Source of the DNA: Gemmatimonas sp. UBA7669
GTDB lineage: Bacteria > Gemmatimonadota > Gemmatimonadetes > Gemmatimonadales > Gemmatimonadaceae
DNA: 64,000 nt
Reading direction: 5' to 3'
Assembly (NCBI RefSeq): GCF_002483225.1
Contig: NZ_DLHL01000011.1
Span: forward strand, 396,253 to 460,252
The stretch's first letter is position 1; each line of letters begins with the position of its first letter. This document shows, one piece after another, positions 33,510 through 41,856 of this stretch. Under the pieces are notes generated by a model. It worked only from the letters and a program-made list of their open reading frames with translations. It was not told the DNA's origin and did no database searches. The translations under genes and the position numbers were made by a program.

Positions 33510-34616
33510 TCATGCCGGATCCAACCGAGCCAAGGTGTGACTCGCTCGACGCAGCGCCCGCGTCCGGTACAGGTGGCCCTGGCCGCACTGCGTGCAGCGG
33601 GGGACCAGCGCGAGGGTCGCAGGCGGCGCTTCAGCCCGCGCCGTGCGTGGTGTGGAGACCGAAACTGGCGTGAGGCGTTCTTGTAAGGCCTCGCGGATAC
33701 CCGCGGCCTGAGGCCGCCAGAAGCCATAGTAGCGGACTTTATGGAAGCCGCGCGGCAGGACATGCTGCAGGAAGCGCCGGAGAAACTCGTCGCCGCACAA
33801 CGTCATCGTCCGCCAGCTACCGGTGGTCGCATTCGCGTAGCGGAAGGTGACCGCACGGCGATCGACGTGGAGAATGCGCGCATCGGTGATGGCCGCGCGA
33901 TGCACATAGCGCGCGAGATAGCGCAGCACGCAGTCGGCACCCTGCACCGTCGGTTTCGCGTACACCACCCACGGCTTCTTCCAGACCGTGGCGGGGATAG
34001 CCACGTCAGGGAGGAGCCGTTTCCATCGCAACAGGAACCGCGCGCGGAATCCGACCGACAGGGCCCGCACCGGCACCAAGTACTGGCCTCGCGCCCGTCG
34101 CCATGTCCCGTCTGGAGCGAGGGCCCCGCCGGGGACGAGACAGTGCACATGCGGATGATACGCGAGCGTGCGTGTCCACGTGTGCAGCACGGCCAGCACG
34201 CCCACGGTGCCCCCGAGATAGTGCGCGTCCGCCGCGAGCCGCTGGAGCGCTTCGGCCGCCGTCTGCATCAATGTCCCCAACAACACGCGTTGATGCGCAC
34301 GGACGATGGGCCGCAGCTCGGCCGGCAGGGTAAACACCACGTGGAAGTACGGCACGGGCAGCAGCTCGCGCTCGCGCGCGGCGGTCCACGCGCGCGTACT
34401 GACGCCATGACACGTCGGGCACTGACGATGTCGACAGGAATGGTACACGAAGTGTTCGGCCCCGCACGTGTCACACTGCGTGACGTGTCCGCCCATCGCG
34501 GCGGTGCGACAGGCCGCGAGATCGTCGAGGGCACGCCGATGGCCCGCCGGCATCGCCGCGCCAAAACGCGCCGCGTACGCTGGGCCAAACCGCCGCACGG
34601 CCGTCGCGACAGACAT
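33510..34616 (-). CDS. IS91-family HUH transposase
   Basis: A 368-residue rolling-circle transposase. The N-terminal zinc region holds CDTCG, then CRHRQCPTC (residues ~49-70); the catalytic HUH motif is in LAYHPHVHCLVPGGAL near residue 160, and ARYVHRAAI carries a Tyr candidate with further conserved NATTGSWRTMTL. A C-terminal CTQCGQGHL follows. The frame is complete. It lies 27 bp after the recombinase stop and the two should be cotranscribed. Confidence 0.88.
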   Translation of the reverse strand: MSVATAVRRFGPAYAARFGAAMPAGHRRALDDLAACRTAAMGGHVTQCDTCGAEHFVYHSCRHRQCPTCHGVSTRAWTAARERELLPVPYFHVVFTLPAELRPIVRAHQRVLLGTLMQTAAEALQRLAADAHYLGGTVGVLAVLHTWTRTLAYHPHVHCLVPGGALAPDGTWRRARGQYLVPVRALSVGFRARFLLRWKRLLPDVAIPATVWKKPWVVYAKPTVQGADCVLRYLARYVHRAAITDARILHVDRRAVTFRYANATTGSWRTMTLCGDEFLRRFLQHVLPRGFHKVRYYGFWRPQAAGIREALQERLTPVSVSTPRTARAEAPPATLALVPRCTQCGQGHLYRTRALRRASHTLARLDPA

Positions 34617-34643
34617 GCCTCCGCTCCGGACGCCGGCGCGGGG

Positions 34644-35519
34644 TTACAACGTCGCCATCAGGGCGTTGACCGTCGCATGCAGCGCACTCGTGACCGTCGG
34701 CGTGATGTGCGTGTACACGGCGGTCGTCGCGGGGCTGCGATGCCCGAGCAGCTCTTGAATGGTGCGCAGATGGACCCCACACTCCAGCAAGTGCGTCGCA
34801 TACGAATGGCGCAAGGTATGCACCGAGGCGTGTTTGGTGAGCCCACTCGCCCGCACCACGGCGGCAAACGTCTTCTGCAGGCTGCAGGGATGCAACGGTC
34901 CGGTCGCCTCGCGATTGGGGAACAGCCAGCCGCTCGTGGTGGCGGCGCGACGCCGCGCGACCGGTACCGCCCGCCAGTACGCACTCAAGAGCTCGAGTGT
35001 GCGCAGGGGGAGCGGCACATAACGATCCCGCCCGCCCTTTCCCGCGCGGACGTGCACGACCATCCGCGCCCGGTCGATGTCGCGCGTCCGTAGGGATATC
35101 CCCTCAGACAGGCGCAGCCCGCACGAGTAGATCAACGTCAACGTCATGCGCGCCTGCGCATCGCGCACCGCGGTCAGCAGCTGCTGCACTTCCGCCACGG
35201 CAAGCACATTGGGCAGCGTATGGCGCTTCGCCGGGCGGACGAGATCGAAGACCGGCCACGTCCGCTGCAAGGTCACTTCGTACAGAAAGCGAATGCCGCT
35301 CCGGTAGACGATCAGCGTACTGCGCGAGACTTGGCGCGTCGTAACCAACTCCAAGAAGAAGCGGCGCAGCTCGTCTTCTGACAATGTGTCCAGGGTGTCC
35401 GGCGATCGCGCAAAGTGCGTCGCCAACCCCGTCACGGCACCGCGGTACGCCTGCTGCGTCCTCGGCGCGAAGCCGCGCAGCCGCATGTCTTCGCCCATCC
35501 GGTCGGTGAGCGTCTGCAT
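34644..35519 (-). CDS. IS91-associated tyrosine recombinase (XerC/D-like)
   Basis: A 291-residue phage-integrase-family protein from the ATG at 35519. An N-terminal SAM-like core-binding domain (LRGFAPRTQQAYRGAVTGLA) precedes the catalytic domain with R (GLRLSEGISL), K (RAGKGGRDR), HxxR (HTLRHSYATHLLE), H (LLGHRSPATT) and Tyr (AVYTHI). It lacks the extra helix insert of integron integrases, so it is not the array's IntI. The pairing with an IS91 transposase defines its context. Confidence 0.85.
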   Translation of the reverse strand: MQTLTDRMGEDMRLRGFAPRTQQAYRGAVTGLATHFARSPDTLDTLSEDELRRFFLELVTTRQVSRSTLIVYRSGIRFLYEVTLQRTWPVFDLVRPAKRHTLPNVLAVAEVQQLLTAVRDAQARMTLTLIYSCGLRLSEGISLRTRDIDRARMVVHVRAGKGGRDRYVPLPLRTLELLSAYWRAVPVARRRAATTSGWLFPNREATGPLHPCSLQKTFAAVVRASGLTKHASVHTLRHSYATHLLECGVHLRTIQELLGHRSPATTAVYTHITPTVTSALHATVNALMATL

Positions 35520-35581
35520 CACAACCTCCGTTTGTGGGAAAGAAACGACCTGCTCCCACGACGTTACGACGACCGGCCGAT

Positions 35582-35615
35582 ACACAAAAGGACGGTCCCT
35601 CGAAAGGAACCGTCC
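35582..35615 (-). terminator. hairpin followed by T-run, terminator-like
   Basis: On the minus strand GGACGGTTCC, loop TTTCGA, GGGACCGTCC and then TTTTGTGT. It could stop transcription entering from the integrase side, or be part of the IS91-type element end. The IS21-type element inserted only 15 bp further upstream. Confidence 0.5.
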
Positions 35616-35707
35616 TCAACCACAAACTACTGTCAACGCCGATTGAAATTGCACACTTCTGCTGATTGAAATTGCACACCCGGCGGGGGGCCGGCCCGGG
35701 GTGGCGG

Positions 35708-36526
35708 TTAGCGCTCCTGGCGGCGGGGACGCCGCGCCGGTTCAGGGTCGGGCTCGCTGCGGCGGAGCGCGAGATCGCGGTGCTGCCGCATGCGGTAGCT
35801 GTTGCCGCGGATGTTCACGATGTGGCAGTGGTGGAGCAGGCGGTCGATGAGCGCGGCGGCCATGGTCTCGTCGCCGAAGACGTCGCCCCACTCCTCAAAG
35901 CCCTTGTTGCTGGTCAGCACCGTCGAGGCATGCTCGTAGCGCCGGCTCATGAGCTGGAAGAAGAGCTGGGCGCCGGTCCGGGAGATCGGCAGATAGCCGA
36001 TCTCGTCGATCACCATGAGGCTCGGAAAGACGAGCGTGCGCAGGCGCCGCGTGAGGTGCCCGGCCTGCTGCGCCTCTTCGAGTGAGGTGATGAGATCGGC
36101 GAGCGTCGCGTAATAGACACGCCGTCCGTACTCGGCGGCCGCGATGGCGAGACTGATCGCGAGATGCGTTTTGCCGACGCCCGGGGGCCCGAGGAAGACC
36201 ACGTTCTCCTTGCGATCCAGAAAGCTCAGCGTGTGGAGATTGTCGAGTTGCTCGCGCTTAATGCTCGGCTGGAAGCTGAAGTCGAAATCGCCGAGCGTCT
36301 TCACCGCGGGCAGGCGGGCACTGCGCATGGCCGTCTGCAAGCGGCGCTGATTGCGGAGCCGGATCTGCGAGTGCAGCACGGCGCTGATCGCCTCGCCGGC
36401 GGCGAGCTGGCCCCCATCGACCTGCCGTAGGATGTCGTCGAGCGCCTCGAGGGCGCCGGGCATCTTGAGATCGGCGAGCTGCGTGCGCAGGCGGTCGCGC
36501 AGGGACGTGGGCGCGAGGGGCGGCAT
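35708..36526 (-). CDS. istB: IstB-like ATP-binding protein
   Basis: A 272-residue AAA+ helper ATPase of IS21 transposition. Walker A is in FLGPPGVGKTHLAISLAIA, Walker B in SLMVIDEIGYLP and a sensor Asn in TVLTSNKGFEEW. The N-terminal helical IstA-binding part (LRTQLADLKMPGALEALDDI) is present. Its ATG overlaps the istA stop as TGATG, the standard translational coupling. The frame is also open upstream across the istA coding strand, but that part is a shadow. Confidence 0.9.
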   Translation of the reverse strand: MPPLAPTSLRDRLRTQLADLKMPGALEALDDILRQVDGGQLAAGEAISAVLHSQIRLRNQRRLQTAMRSARLPAVKTLGDFDFSFQPSIKREQLDNLHTLSFLDRKENVVFLGPPGVGKTHLAISLAIAAAEYGRRVYYATLADLITSLEEAQQAGHLTRRLRTLVFPSLMVIDEIGYLPISRTGAQLFFQLMSRRYEHASTVLTSNKGFEEWGDVFGDETMAAALIDRLLHHCHIVNIRGNSYRMRQHRDLALRRSEPDPEPARRPRRQER

Positions 36527-37554
36527 CAGACGGCCTCCGCGATCAGGTCGGCGTACGCGGTGAGCCGACGCCGCTCCACGCTCACGGGCGTGGCCACGAC
36601 GGTCGTGCTGCGCACGGGCGGCGTGGGCTCGAGCACGAGCGAGCGATACGGCCGCGGCGCGAGCGGCTGCAGCGTGGCCTGCTCGTCGCGCTGGAAGCGC
36701 ACCAGGGGCTGTTCGCGCGTCGTCCCATGCACGCGCACATTCGCGACGCTCTCGAGCCACGGGAGCGTCTGCGCAGCAAGATCCCCGTCGCCCAGAAACT
36801 CGCGGCCGTACACGAAATTCTCGCGCAGGTAGCGCACCGGCCGCTCCACTTTGCCTTTCGTTTGGGCGCGATACGGCTGACACGCGCGAATGCGAAAGCC
36901 CCAGTGCGCCGCGAAGCGCGCGAACTCCGCGTTTTCGAGCAGCCGGCCGCCGGTACCGCGATGATCCTCGACAATGACGGCTTTCAGCTGATCGAACAGC
37001 ACTTCGAGGGGCACGCCGCCAAAGAACGCGAACGCCCGCTCCAGCGCTTGCATCACGGTCCACGCGGTCTGCCGCGCCACCCACTCGACGTAGAGCAATC
37101 GCGAATAGCCGAGCACCACCAGCACGGCGTACCGCTTCCCCCACGGAAATCGAAACTCGGCGAAGTCGAACTGCGCCTGCACGCCCGGCTCGGTCTCGAA
37201 CCGAACGAGCGGCTCGGGCTCTTCGCGGGGGCGCACCTGCCGTACCAACGCGGTCAGCTGCGAGTAGCCGCCCGTGTAGCCGGCCGCCCGACACTCGGCC
37301 AACAAGCGCGTCGCCGACAGCGCGGGAAACGCCGTCAGCCGCTCGTGAATCAGCGGGACAAACGGGGCCAGCTTGCCCGGGTTCTGCCGACGCTGCCGCG
37401 GCGCCTCCACCGCGAACTCCCGATCTACCTGACCCGTCCTGATCAGGTGATAGACCAGTCGGCGACTGATCCCCAACTCTCGGGCAATGGCCGCTTTGGG
37501 CTGCCCGGACTCCAACAAATGCCTGAGTAACACCAGGGTCTCCCAGCTGTACAC
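36526..37554 (-). CDS. istA: IstA-like DDE transposase
   Basis: A 342-residue IS21 transposase. An N-terminal helix-turn-helix (KAAIARELGISRRLVYHLIR) is followed by the integrase core: Asp in QFDFAEFRFPWGKR, Asp in VLFDQLKAVIVEDHRG, and a Glu-containing helix at AKWSGR-like region (QTKGKVERPVRYLRENF). The reading frame is intact. It recruits IstB to choose target DNA. Confidence 0.9.
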   Translation of the reverse strand: MYSWETLVLLRHLLESGQPKAAIARELGISRRLVYHLIRTGQVDREFAVEAPRQRRQNPGKLAPFVPLIHERLTAFPALSATRLLAECRAAGYTGGYSQLTALVRQVRPREEPEPLVRFETEPGVQAQFDFAEFRFPWGKRYAVLVVLGYSRLLYVEWVARQTAWTVMQALERAFAFFGGVPLEVLFDQLKAVIVEDHRGTGGRLLENAEFARFAAHWGFRIRACQPYRAQTKGKVERPVRYLRENFVYGREFLGDGDLAAQTLPWLESVANVRVHGTTREQPLVRFQRDEQATLQPLAPRPYRSLVLEPTPPVRSTTVVATPVSVERRRLTAYADLIAEAV

Positions 37555-37766
37555 CGACCTCCTCCCTCAAGGGCAAGAGGCCAATAATCCCACAGGGGAG
37601 CGTCTTGAGTCAGACGCTCAGGAGGCGTCCCGAGTGTGCAATTTCGGTCGGCACTTCTGTGCAATTTTCAATCGGCACTGACAACTACCGCGCAGCGGTT
37701 TAGTTCAACGCATATTAGACCGCGCCAAACTACTGCGCCACGGCGCTTCTACCGCTCGATTCTACA

Positions 37767-37865
37767 GCATAACATCCCCCACTTCTTCGAGCGGACTTGG
37801 CGCAATCCTGTTGACTCCCGCCAACTTACGACCCGAATCGTAAGTTGCGCCAGTCCGCGTTATGC
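37767..37865. repeat. attC-like palindrome abutting the integrase gene
   Basis: 99 bp bounded on the plus strand by GCATAAC and GTTATGC. The arms GCGGACTTGGCGCAA and TTGCGCCAGTCCGC pair with a single extra T, and a perfect CAACTTACGA/TCGTAAGTTG hairpin fills the centre. The unpaired base sits on the plus-strand first arm, which would make the plus strand the reading direction, opposite to the rest of the array. It ends 5 bp from the integrase stop. Status as attC or part of attI is unresolved. Confidence 0.55.
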
Positions 37866-37870
37866 TGCGG

Positions 37871-38713
37871 TTATCGCGGTATAGCGGGGGCGGCGCGAGA
37901 GAGAGCCGGAGAGGCACCCCCATCGCTCGCGGCCACGTTTCGTCCCAGCACCGAATCCAGTGGGCTGCGCACTCCCCGCCCGCCCCGGTTGAGAACGTGG
38001 GTGTAGAGCATGGTGGTCTTCACGTCCTTGTGCCCCAGCAGTTCCTGCACCGTGCGGATGTCGTAACCCGACTCGAGCAAATGGGTGGCAAATGAATGAC
38101 GCAGGGTGTGGCAACCCACACGCTGATTGAGGCCTGCCCGACGCGCGGCCTCGCCCACCGCCCGCTGCACCACCGACTGGTGCAGGTGGTGAATGCGCCA
38201 CTGCCGACTCTCGGCGTGCCAGTACTACCGCGCGGCCGGAAAGAGCCACATCCACACCCAGTGATGTGACGACCGCGGCGACTTTATCCCGAACGCATGC
38301 GGCAACTCCACATACCCGCCGCCAGCCGCCGCCAGCCGGCCCATCGTGCGTCGCGCACTTTCCATCTGCTGGCCCAGGGGCCCAATCAGCGCGTCGGGAA
38401 TCATGGTGATGCGATGCCGACCACCCTTGGTGTTGCGCACCAGTATCTCGCGCCGGTCGAGACGCAGGTCCTGACATCGCAGGGTACAGCACTCCATCAA
38501 GCGGAGCCCGGATCCGTACATCACCTGCGTCATAAGGCGCGTCACTCCCTGCATCTTCGTCAGCACCCGCATCACGCCCTCGGGCGGAAGCACATTGGGC
38601 AACACCGTAGGCCGAGGCGCCGCTTCCAGTGTTGGCAGGCTCGGCAGTGGCCGCTCCAACACGTCGCGATACAGGAAAAGCAGCGGCGACCTGGACAACA
38701 GAAAACGGGACAT
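37871..38713 (-). pseudogene. intI: integron integrase, N-terminally truncated with in-frame TAG
   Basis: The catalytic part of an IntI-type tyrosine recombinase. The R residue is in GSGLRLMECCTLRCQDL, K in NTKGGRHR, the IntI-specific extra helix in GYVELPHAFGIKSP, HxxR in CHTLRHSFATHLLE, then GYDIRTVQELLGHKD and the nucleophile in TTMLYTHVLNRGGRGVRSPLD. An in-frame TAG at 38225-38227 splits the frame after WLFPAAR; the frame continues without shift to HHLHQSVVQRAV. The first ~85 residues of a normal IntI (core-binding domain) are absent: the similarity starts at PLLFLYRDVLE and the helicase stop is only 83 bp upstream. It reads toward the cassettes, the reverse-integron layout. Activity is very unlikely. 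Confidence 0.85.
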
Positions 38714-38796
38714 GCCAGCACCATACCTCCGCGCCGCGCATGTCCCGTCATCATTTGTTCACTGGCGGCATCATCTCAACGCCGCCCCGGTGCGCC

Positions 38797-40566
38797 TCAG
38801 CGCCCCATCCGATCCCGGCGCACCTGCACCTTGAGACCCTTGATCTTGCTGCGCTTGAGCGCGGCAATCACGTCCTCCGCCGCGGCCTCAGGCACTTCCA
38901 CCGTGCTGAAGTTGTCGGCAATCTGGATGGACCCGATGTTGCTTGCGTCCAAACCCGCCTCGTTGGCAATCGCACCCACCAGATCGCCCGGACGGATCTT
39001 GAGCTTGCGGCCCGCACCAATCCACAACTTGGCCGCGGCAAAACCGGGCTCACGACGCGAACGGCCGCCGCTCTCACGGCCACCCTCGCGACCGCGCGAC
39101 GGACCACGCGACGACCCACGATCGAACGAGCGTGAATCACCGCCCCGATCGGCGTAGCGATCACCACTGGGACGCTCGCTGCGCGGCGCCACCGCCGGAA
39201 TCTCGGCCTCCTCACCCTCATCACGCGCGGCCACCAGCTTCACCGCCGCCGCCGCGATGTCCATGATGTCGAACTCGGCCGCCAGACTCTCCACCATGCC
39301 ACGATGCGCGTCGAGTCCACCTTCCAGCAGGGCCTCACGCAAGGTGGCCTTCACCAGCTCGGTGCGATGCGCGCGCAGGTCCGCCACCGTGGGCACCTGC
39401 GCCATCTCGATACGCTGACTGGTCTGCCGCTCGATGTTGCGCAGCAATCGATGCTCACGCGGCTCGGCCAGGGTAATGGCCACACCCTCACGGCCCGCAC
39501 GACCCGTGCGCCCGATGCGATGCACATAGGTTTCCGCGTCGGCCGGCACGTCGAAGTTGACGACGTGACTGACATGCTTCACGTCGAGACCACGCGCCGC
39601 CACGTCGGTGGCAATGAGCAGGTCCACCTTCTTGGCGCGGAACTTCTGCATCACACGGTCACGCTGGTCCTGCGACAAGCCACCATGCAGCGACTCAGCA
39701 CGCAGACCGCGACCGGTGAGCGTCTCGCTCAACTCGTCCACTTCGGTGCGCGTGCGGCAGAACACGATGGCACTCGTGGGCTGCTCGATGTCCAGCACAC
39801 GAGCCAGCGCCGGCATCTTGTGCGCACGCGGCACGATGTAGGCCACCTGACGCACACGCGCCGTCTCACCCTCGGCCACCACCTCGCGCTCCACCGTGAC
39901 GTGCACGGGGTTCTGCAGATAGGTGCGCGCAATGCCCGCGATGCGCGGCGGCAGCGTGGCACTGAACAGGGCGGTCTGCTTGGTGCTCGGCGTGGCCTGC
40001 AGAATGGCCTCGAGCTCGTCGGCAAAACCCATGTCCAGCATTTCGTCGGCTTCGTCCAGCACCACCGCACGCAGTGTGGCCAGCTGCAGCGTGCCACGCT
40101 TGATGTGGTCGAGCGCACGACCCGGCGTGGCAATCACGGTATCCACCCCGCGGCGCAGGGCCCGCACCTGCAGGTCCATGCTGGCACCGCCATACACGGC
40201 CAACGCGTTGAGCCCCAGCGGCTTGCCGTAGCGATGCACCGCCTCGGCCACCTGCATGGCCAGCTCGCGCGTGGGGACCAGAATGAGCACCGAGGGCCCG
40301 CCCTCGCTGCGATGTCCGTTGCCCACCCGCGTCAGCAGCGGCAGGGAAAAGGCGGCCGTCTTGCCCGTACCCGTGGCCGCCTGGGCCAGCACGTCGCGCC
40401 CTTCAAGCAGCGGGGGAATGGACGCCCGCTGGACCGGCGTGGGCTCTTCGTATCCCAGCGCCGTCAGCGCCTGGGCAATGCGCGGATCTACCCCGATCGC
40501 GGCAAACGTGCCGACCGACTCGGAAACGACGCTCTCGGGCGTCGTGCCCGCGTCTGATGTGTTCAT
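38797..40566 (-). CDS. DEAD-box RNA helicase with DbpA-type RNA-binding domain
   Basis: A 589-residue helicase from the ATG at 40566. The motifs are in order: Q motif (TPVQRASIPP), AQAATGTGKT, PTRELA, ATPGRALD, DEAD, SAT, then RGLDVKHV and HRIGRTGRAG. A linker rich in Arg, Ser and Gly follows, and a C-terminal DbpA-like RNA-binding domain (KLWIGAGRKLKIRPGDLVGA). CshA/DeaD-type function in ribosome assembly or cold adaptation is likely. The 3' end abuts the integrase remnant, so it marks one chromosomal edge of the integron. Confidence 0.9.
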   Translation of the reverse strand: MNTSDAGTTPESVVSESVGTFAAIGVDPRIAQALTALGYEEPTPVQRASIPPLLEGRDVLAQAATGTGKTAAFSLPLLTRVGNGHRSEGGPSVLILVPTRELAMQVAEAVHRYGKPLGLNALAVYGGASMDLQVRALRRGVDTVIATPGRALDHIKRGTLQLATLRAVVLDEADEMLDMGFADELEAILQATPSTKQTALFSATLPPRIAGIARTYLQNPVHVTVEREVVAEGETARVRQVAYIVPRAHKMPALARVLDIEQPTSAIVFCRTRTEVDELSETLTGRGLRAESLHGGLSQDQRDRVMQKFRAKKVDLLIATDVAARGLDVKHVSHVVNFDVPADAETYVHRIGRTGRAGREGVAITLAEPREHRLLRNIERQTSQRIEMAQVPTVADLRAHRTELVKATLREALLEGGLDAHRGMVESLAAEFDIMDIAAAAVKLVAARDEGEEAEIPAVAPRSERPSGDRYADRGGDSRSFDRGSSRGPSRGREGGRESGGRSRREPGFAAAKLWIGAGRKLKIRPGDLVGAIANEAGLDASNIGSIQIADNFSTVEVPEAAAEDVIAALKRSKIKGLKVQVRRDRMGR

Positions 40567-40630
40567 GTAAAACTCTCCTGTAGCCCTGAAATCTACCCCA
40601 GCGCGGCCCCAAACGGTGAGATTTGTCCAC

Positions 40631-41128
40631 ATGGGCCCGCACCGTGACACCACAACCCCGCCCCCAGAGGGCGCGCCTTCCTCCGATTTCCCCTTCGAAA
40701 TCCGCCCCAGCGCCATTCAGGGTCTGGGCGCCTTTGCCACTCGCGCCATTCCCGCCGGCACCCGACTCATTGAATACGCCGGCGAGCGCCTCACGCCCGC
40801 CGAGGCCGAGGCCCGCTACCCGGACACCCCCGAGCAGCGGCACCACACCTTTCTTTTTGCCATTGATGACGAGGTGGTGGTGGACGCCTCGGTGAACGGC
40901 AACGAGGCGCGTTTTCTCAATCACTCCTGCGCCCCCAATTGCGACGTGGTGGTAGACGCGCAGCGGCTCTGGATTGAGACCATTCACGACATCGAGGTGG
41001 GCGAGGAGCTGGTCTACGACTACGCCTTCATCCTGCCCGAGCGCCACACGCCGGCCGCCAAGAAGCGCTACCCCTGCCACTGCGGCGCCATTACCTGCCG
41101 TGGCACCATGCTGGCCAGGAAGCGCTGA
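40631..41128 (+). CDS. SET-domain protein
   Basis: A 165-residue protein from the ATG at 40631 (an earlier in-frame ATG at 40616 is less likely). It has the full SET core: GLGAFATRAIPAGTRLIEYAG, FLNHSCAPNC, and GEELVYDYAFILPE, followed by a post-SET CHCGAITCRGTML zinc-binding tail. SET proteins are lysine methyltransferases using S-adenosylmethionine; bacterial substrates are seldom known. The gene is divergent from the helicase with a 64-bp gap that must hold both promoters. Confidence 0.88.
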   Translation: MGPHRDTTTPPPEGAPSSDFPFEIRPSAIQGLGAFATRAIPAGTRLIEYAGERLTPAEAEARYPDTPEQRHHTFLFAIDDEVVVDASVNGNEARFLNHSCAPNCDVVVDAQRLWIETIHDIEVGEELVYDYAFILPERHTPAAKKRYPCHCGAITCRGTMLARKR

Positions 41129-41271
41129 GCCCACCAAAGGCCGGCGGGGACGGACCCGCCGAGCGCTGACCCCCGCCACACGTGATTTGCGCGTCATGGG
41201 GCATGGCCTGCACTATTGCTGCGCCCGCGCCAACGACGATTTCGCGGGTCTCCGCACTCCCCCGGTTTGTC

Positions 41272-41838
41272 ATGTCGACCAGCTCCCTCGACGAGACAGA
41301 GGTCACGCAGCTCCTGCAGGCGGCGGCCGACGGCGACCCTGCCCTGCTCGACCGGCTCGCACGCGCCGTGTACGGACAACTGCACCGCGTGGCCGCCAAT
41401 GCGCTGCGGCATGAGGGCGACGGGCACACGCTGCAAACCACGGTACTCGTGCACGAGGCCTTCCTGCGCCTCACGCGCCAGTCGGAGGTGAGCTGGCAGA
41501 ACCGCTCGCAGTTCTATCGGCTCGCGGCGCAAGTCATCAGACGATTGCTCATCGACCACGCGCGCCGGCGTCGTGCCCTCAAGCGTCAGGCCCCGCCACC
41601 ACCTGACACGCTCACCGGCTTCGAGGACCAGGACGAGCGGCTCGACCTACTGGACGAAGCACTCGCCAATCTCGCCAGACACGATGCCCGCGCAGCGCAG
41701 GTGGTGGAGCTGCGCTTCTTCGGAGGACTGAGCATGGAGGAGGTATCCACCACACTCGATGTGTCGCTGTCCACGGCCAAGCGCGACTGGCGTTACGCGC
41801 AGGCCTTTCTCCGGCGCGCCCTGGACAGTGCGGCATGA
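41272..41838 (+). CDS. ECF-type RNA polymerase sigma factor
   Basis: A 188-residue sigma factor of the type common with PknB kinases in Acidobacteria, Planctomycetes and Gemmatimonadota. Region 2 is GQLHRVAANALRHEGDGHTLQTTVLVHEAFLRL (shown in part in the family as the -10 binding helices), and region 4 is VVELRFFGGLSMEEVSTTLDV with the helix-turn-helix near the end. No anti-sigma gene is adjacent. It is 18 bp from the kinase gene, so the kinase probably controls or is controlled by it. Confidence 0.88.
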   Translation: MSTSSLDETEVTQLLQAAADGDPALLDRLARAVYGQLHRVAANALRHEGDGHTLQTTVLVHEAFLRLTRQSEVSWQNRSQFYRLAAQVIRRLLIDHARRRRALKRQAPPPPDTLTGFEDQDERLDLLDEALANLARHDARAAQVVELRFFGGLSMEEVSTTLDVSLSTAKRDWRYAQAFLRRALDSAA

Positions 41839-41856
41839 GCGTCGCATGAGCGTCTC

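Larger units (their letters stand above)
33266..35620 (-). mobile_element. IS91-type element with tyrosine recombinase
   Basis: Contains a Y2/HUH transposase gene preceded by a tyrosine-recombinase gene, the arrangement of one IS91 subgroup. The transposase-side end meets GAAC tetranucleotides at 33262-33270 (GTTC on the element's strand), the known target of IS91 elements at the oriIS end. The far end is not defined; a hairpin at 35590-35615 may mark it. No target duplication is expected for this transposition mode. Confidence 0.65.
35631..37684 (-). mobile_element. IS21-type insertion sequence with 5-bp duplication
   Basis: 2,054 bp carrying istA and istB. Both ends start TGTCA and contain two inverted-repeat units with GCCGATTGAAATTGCACA-type sequence. 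The flanks carry ACTAC on both sides (35626-35630 and 37685-37689), a 5-bp target-site duplication, so this element is intact and recently inserted into the sequence between the IS91-type element and the integrase gene. Confidence 0.9.

Noticed and set aside
34644..35519. Tyrosine recombinase considered as the array's active integrase
   Set aside because: It lacks the IntI-specific extra helix, and its place 27 bp before an IS91 transposase defines it as part of that element.
36527..37576. N-terminal extension of IstB to 622 residues
   Set aside because: The extension reads istA out of frame; IstB proteins start at the TGATG overlap and have about 270 residues.
38686..38764. 8-bp inverted repeat around the 5' end of the integrase remnant (GGGACATG/CATGTCCC) as a regulatory site
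   Set aside because: Short, single and next to a deletion joint; likely chance.
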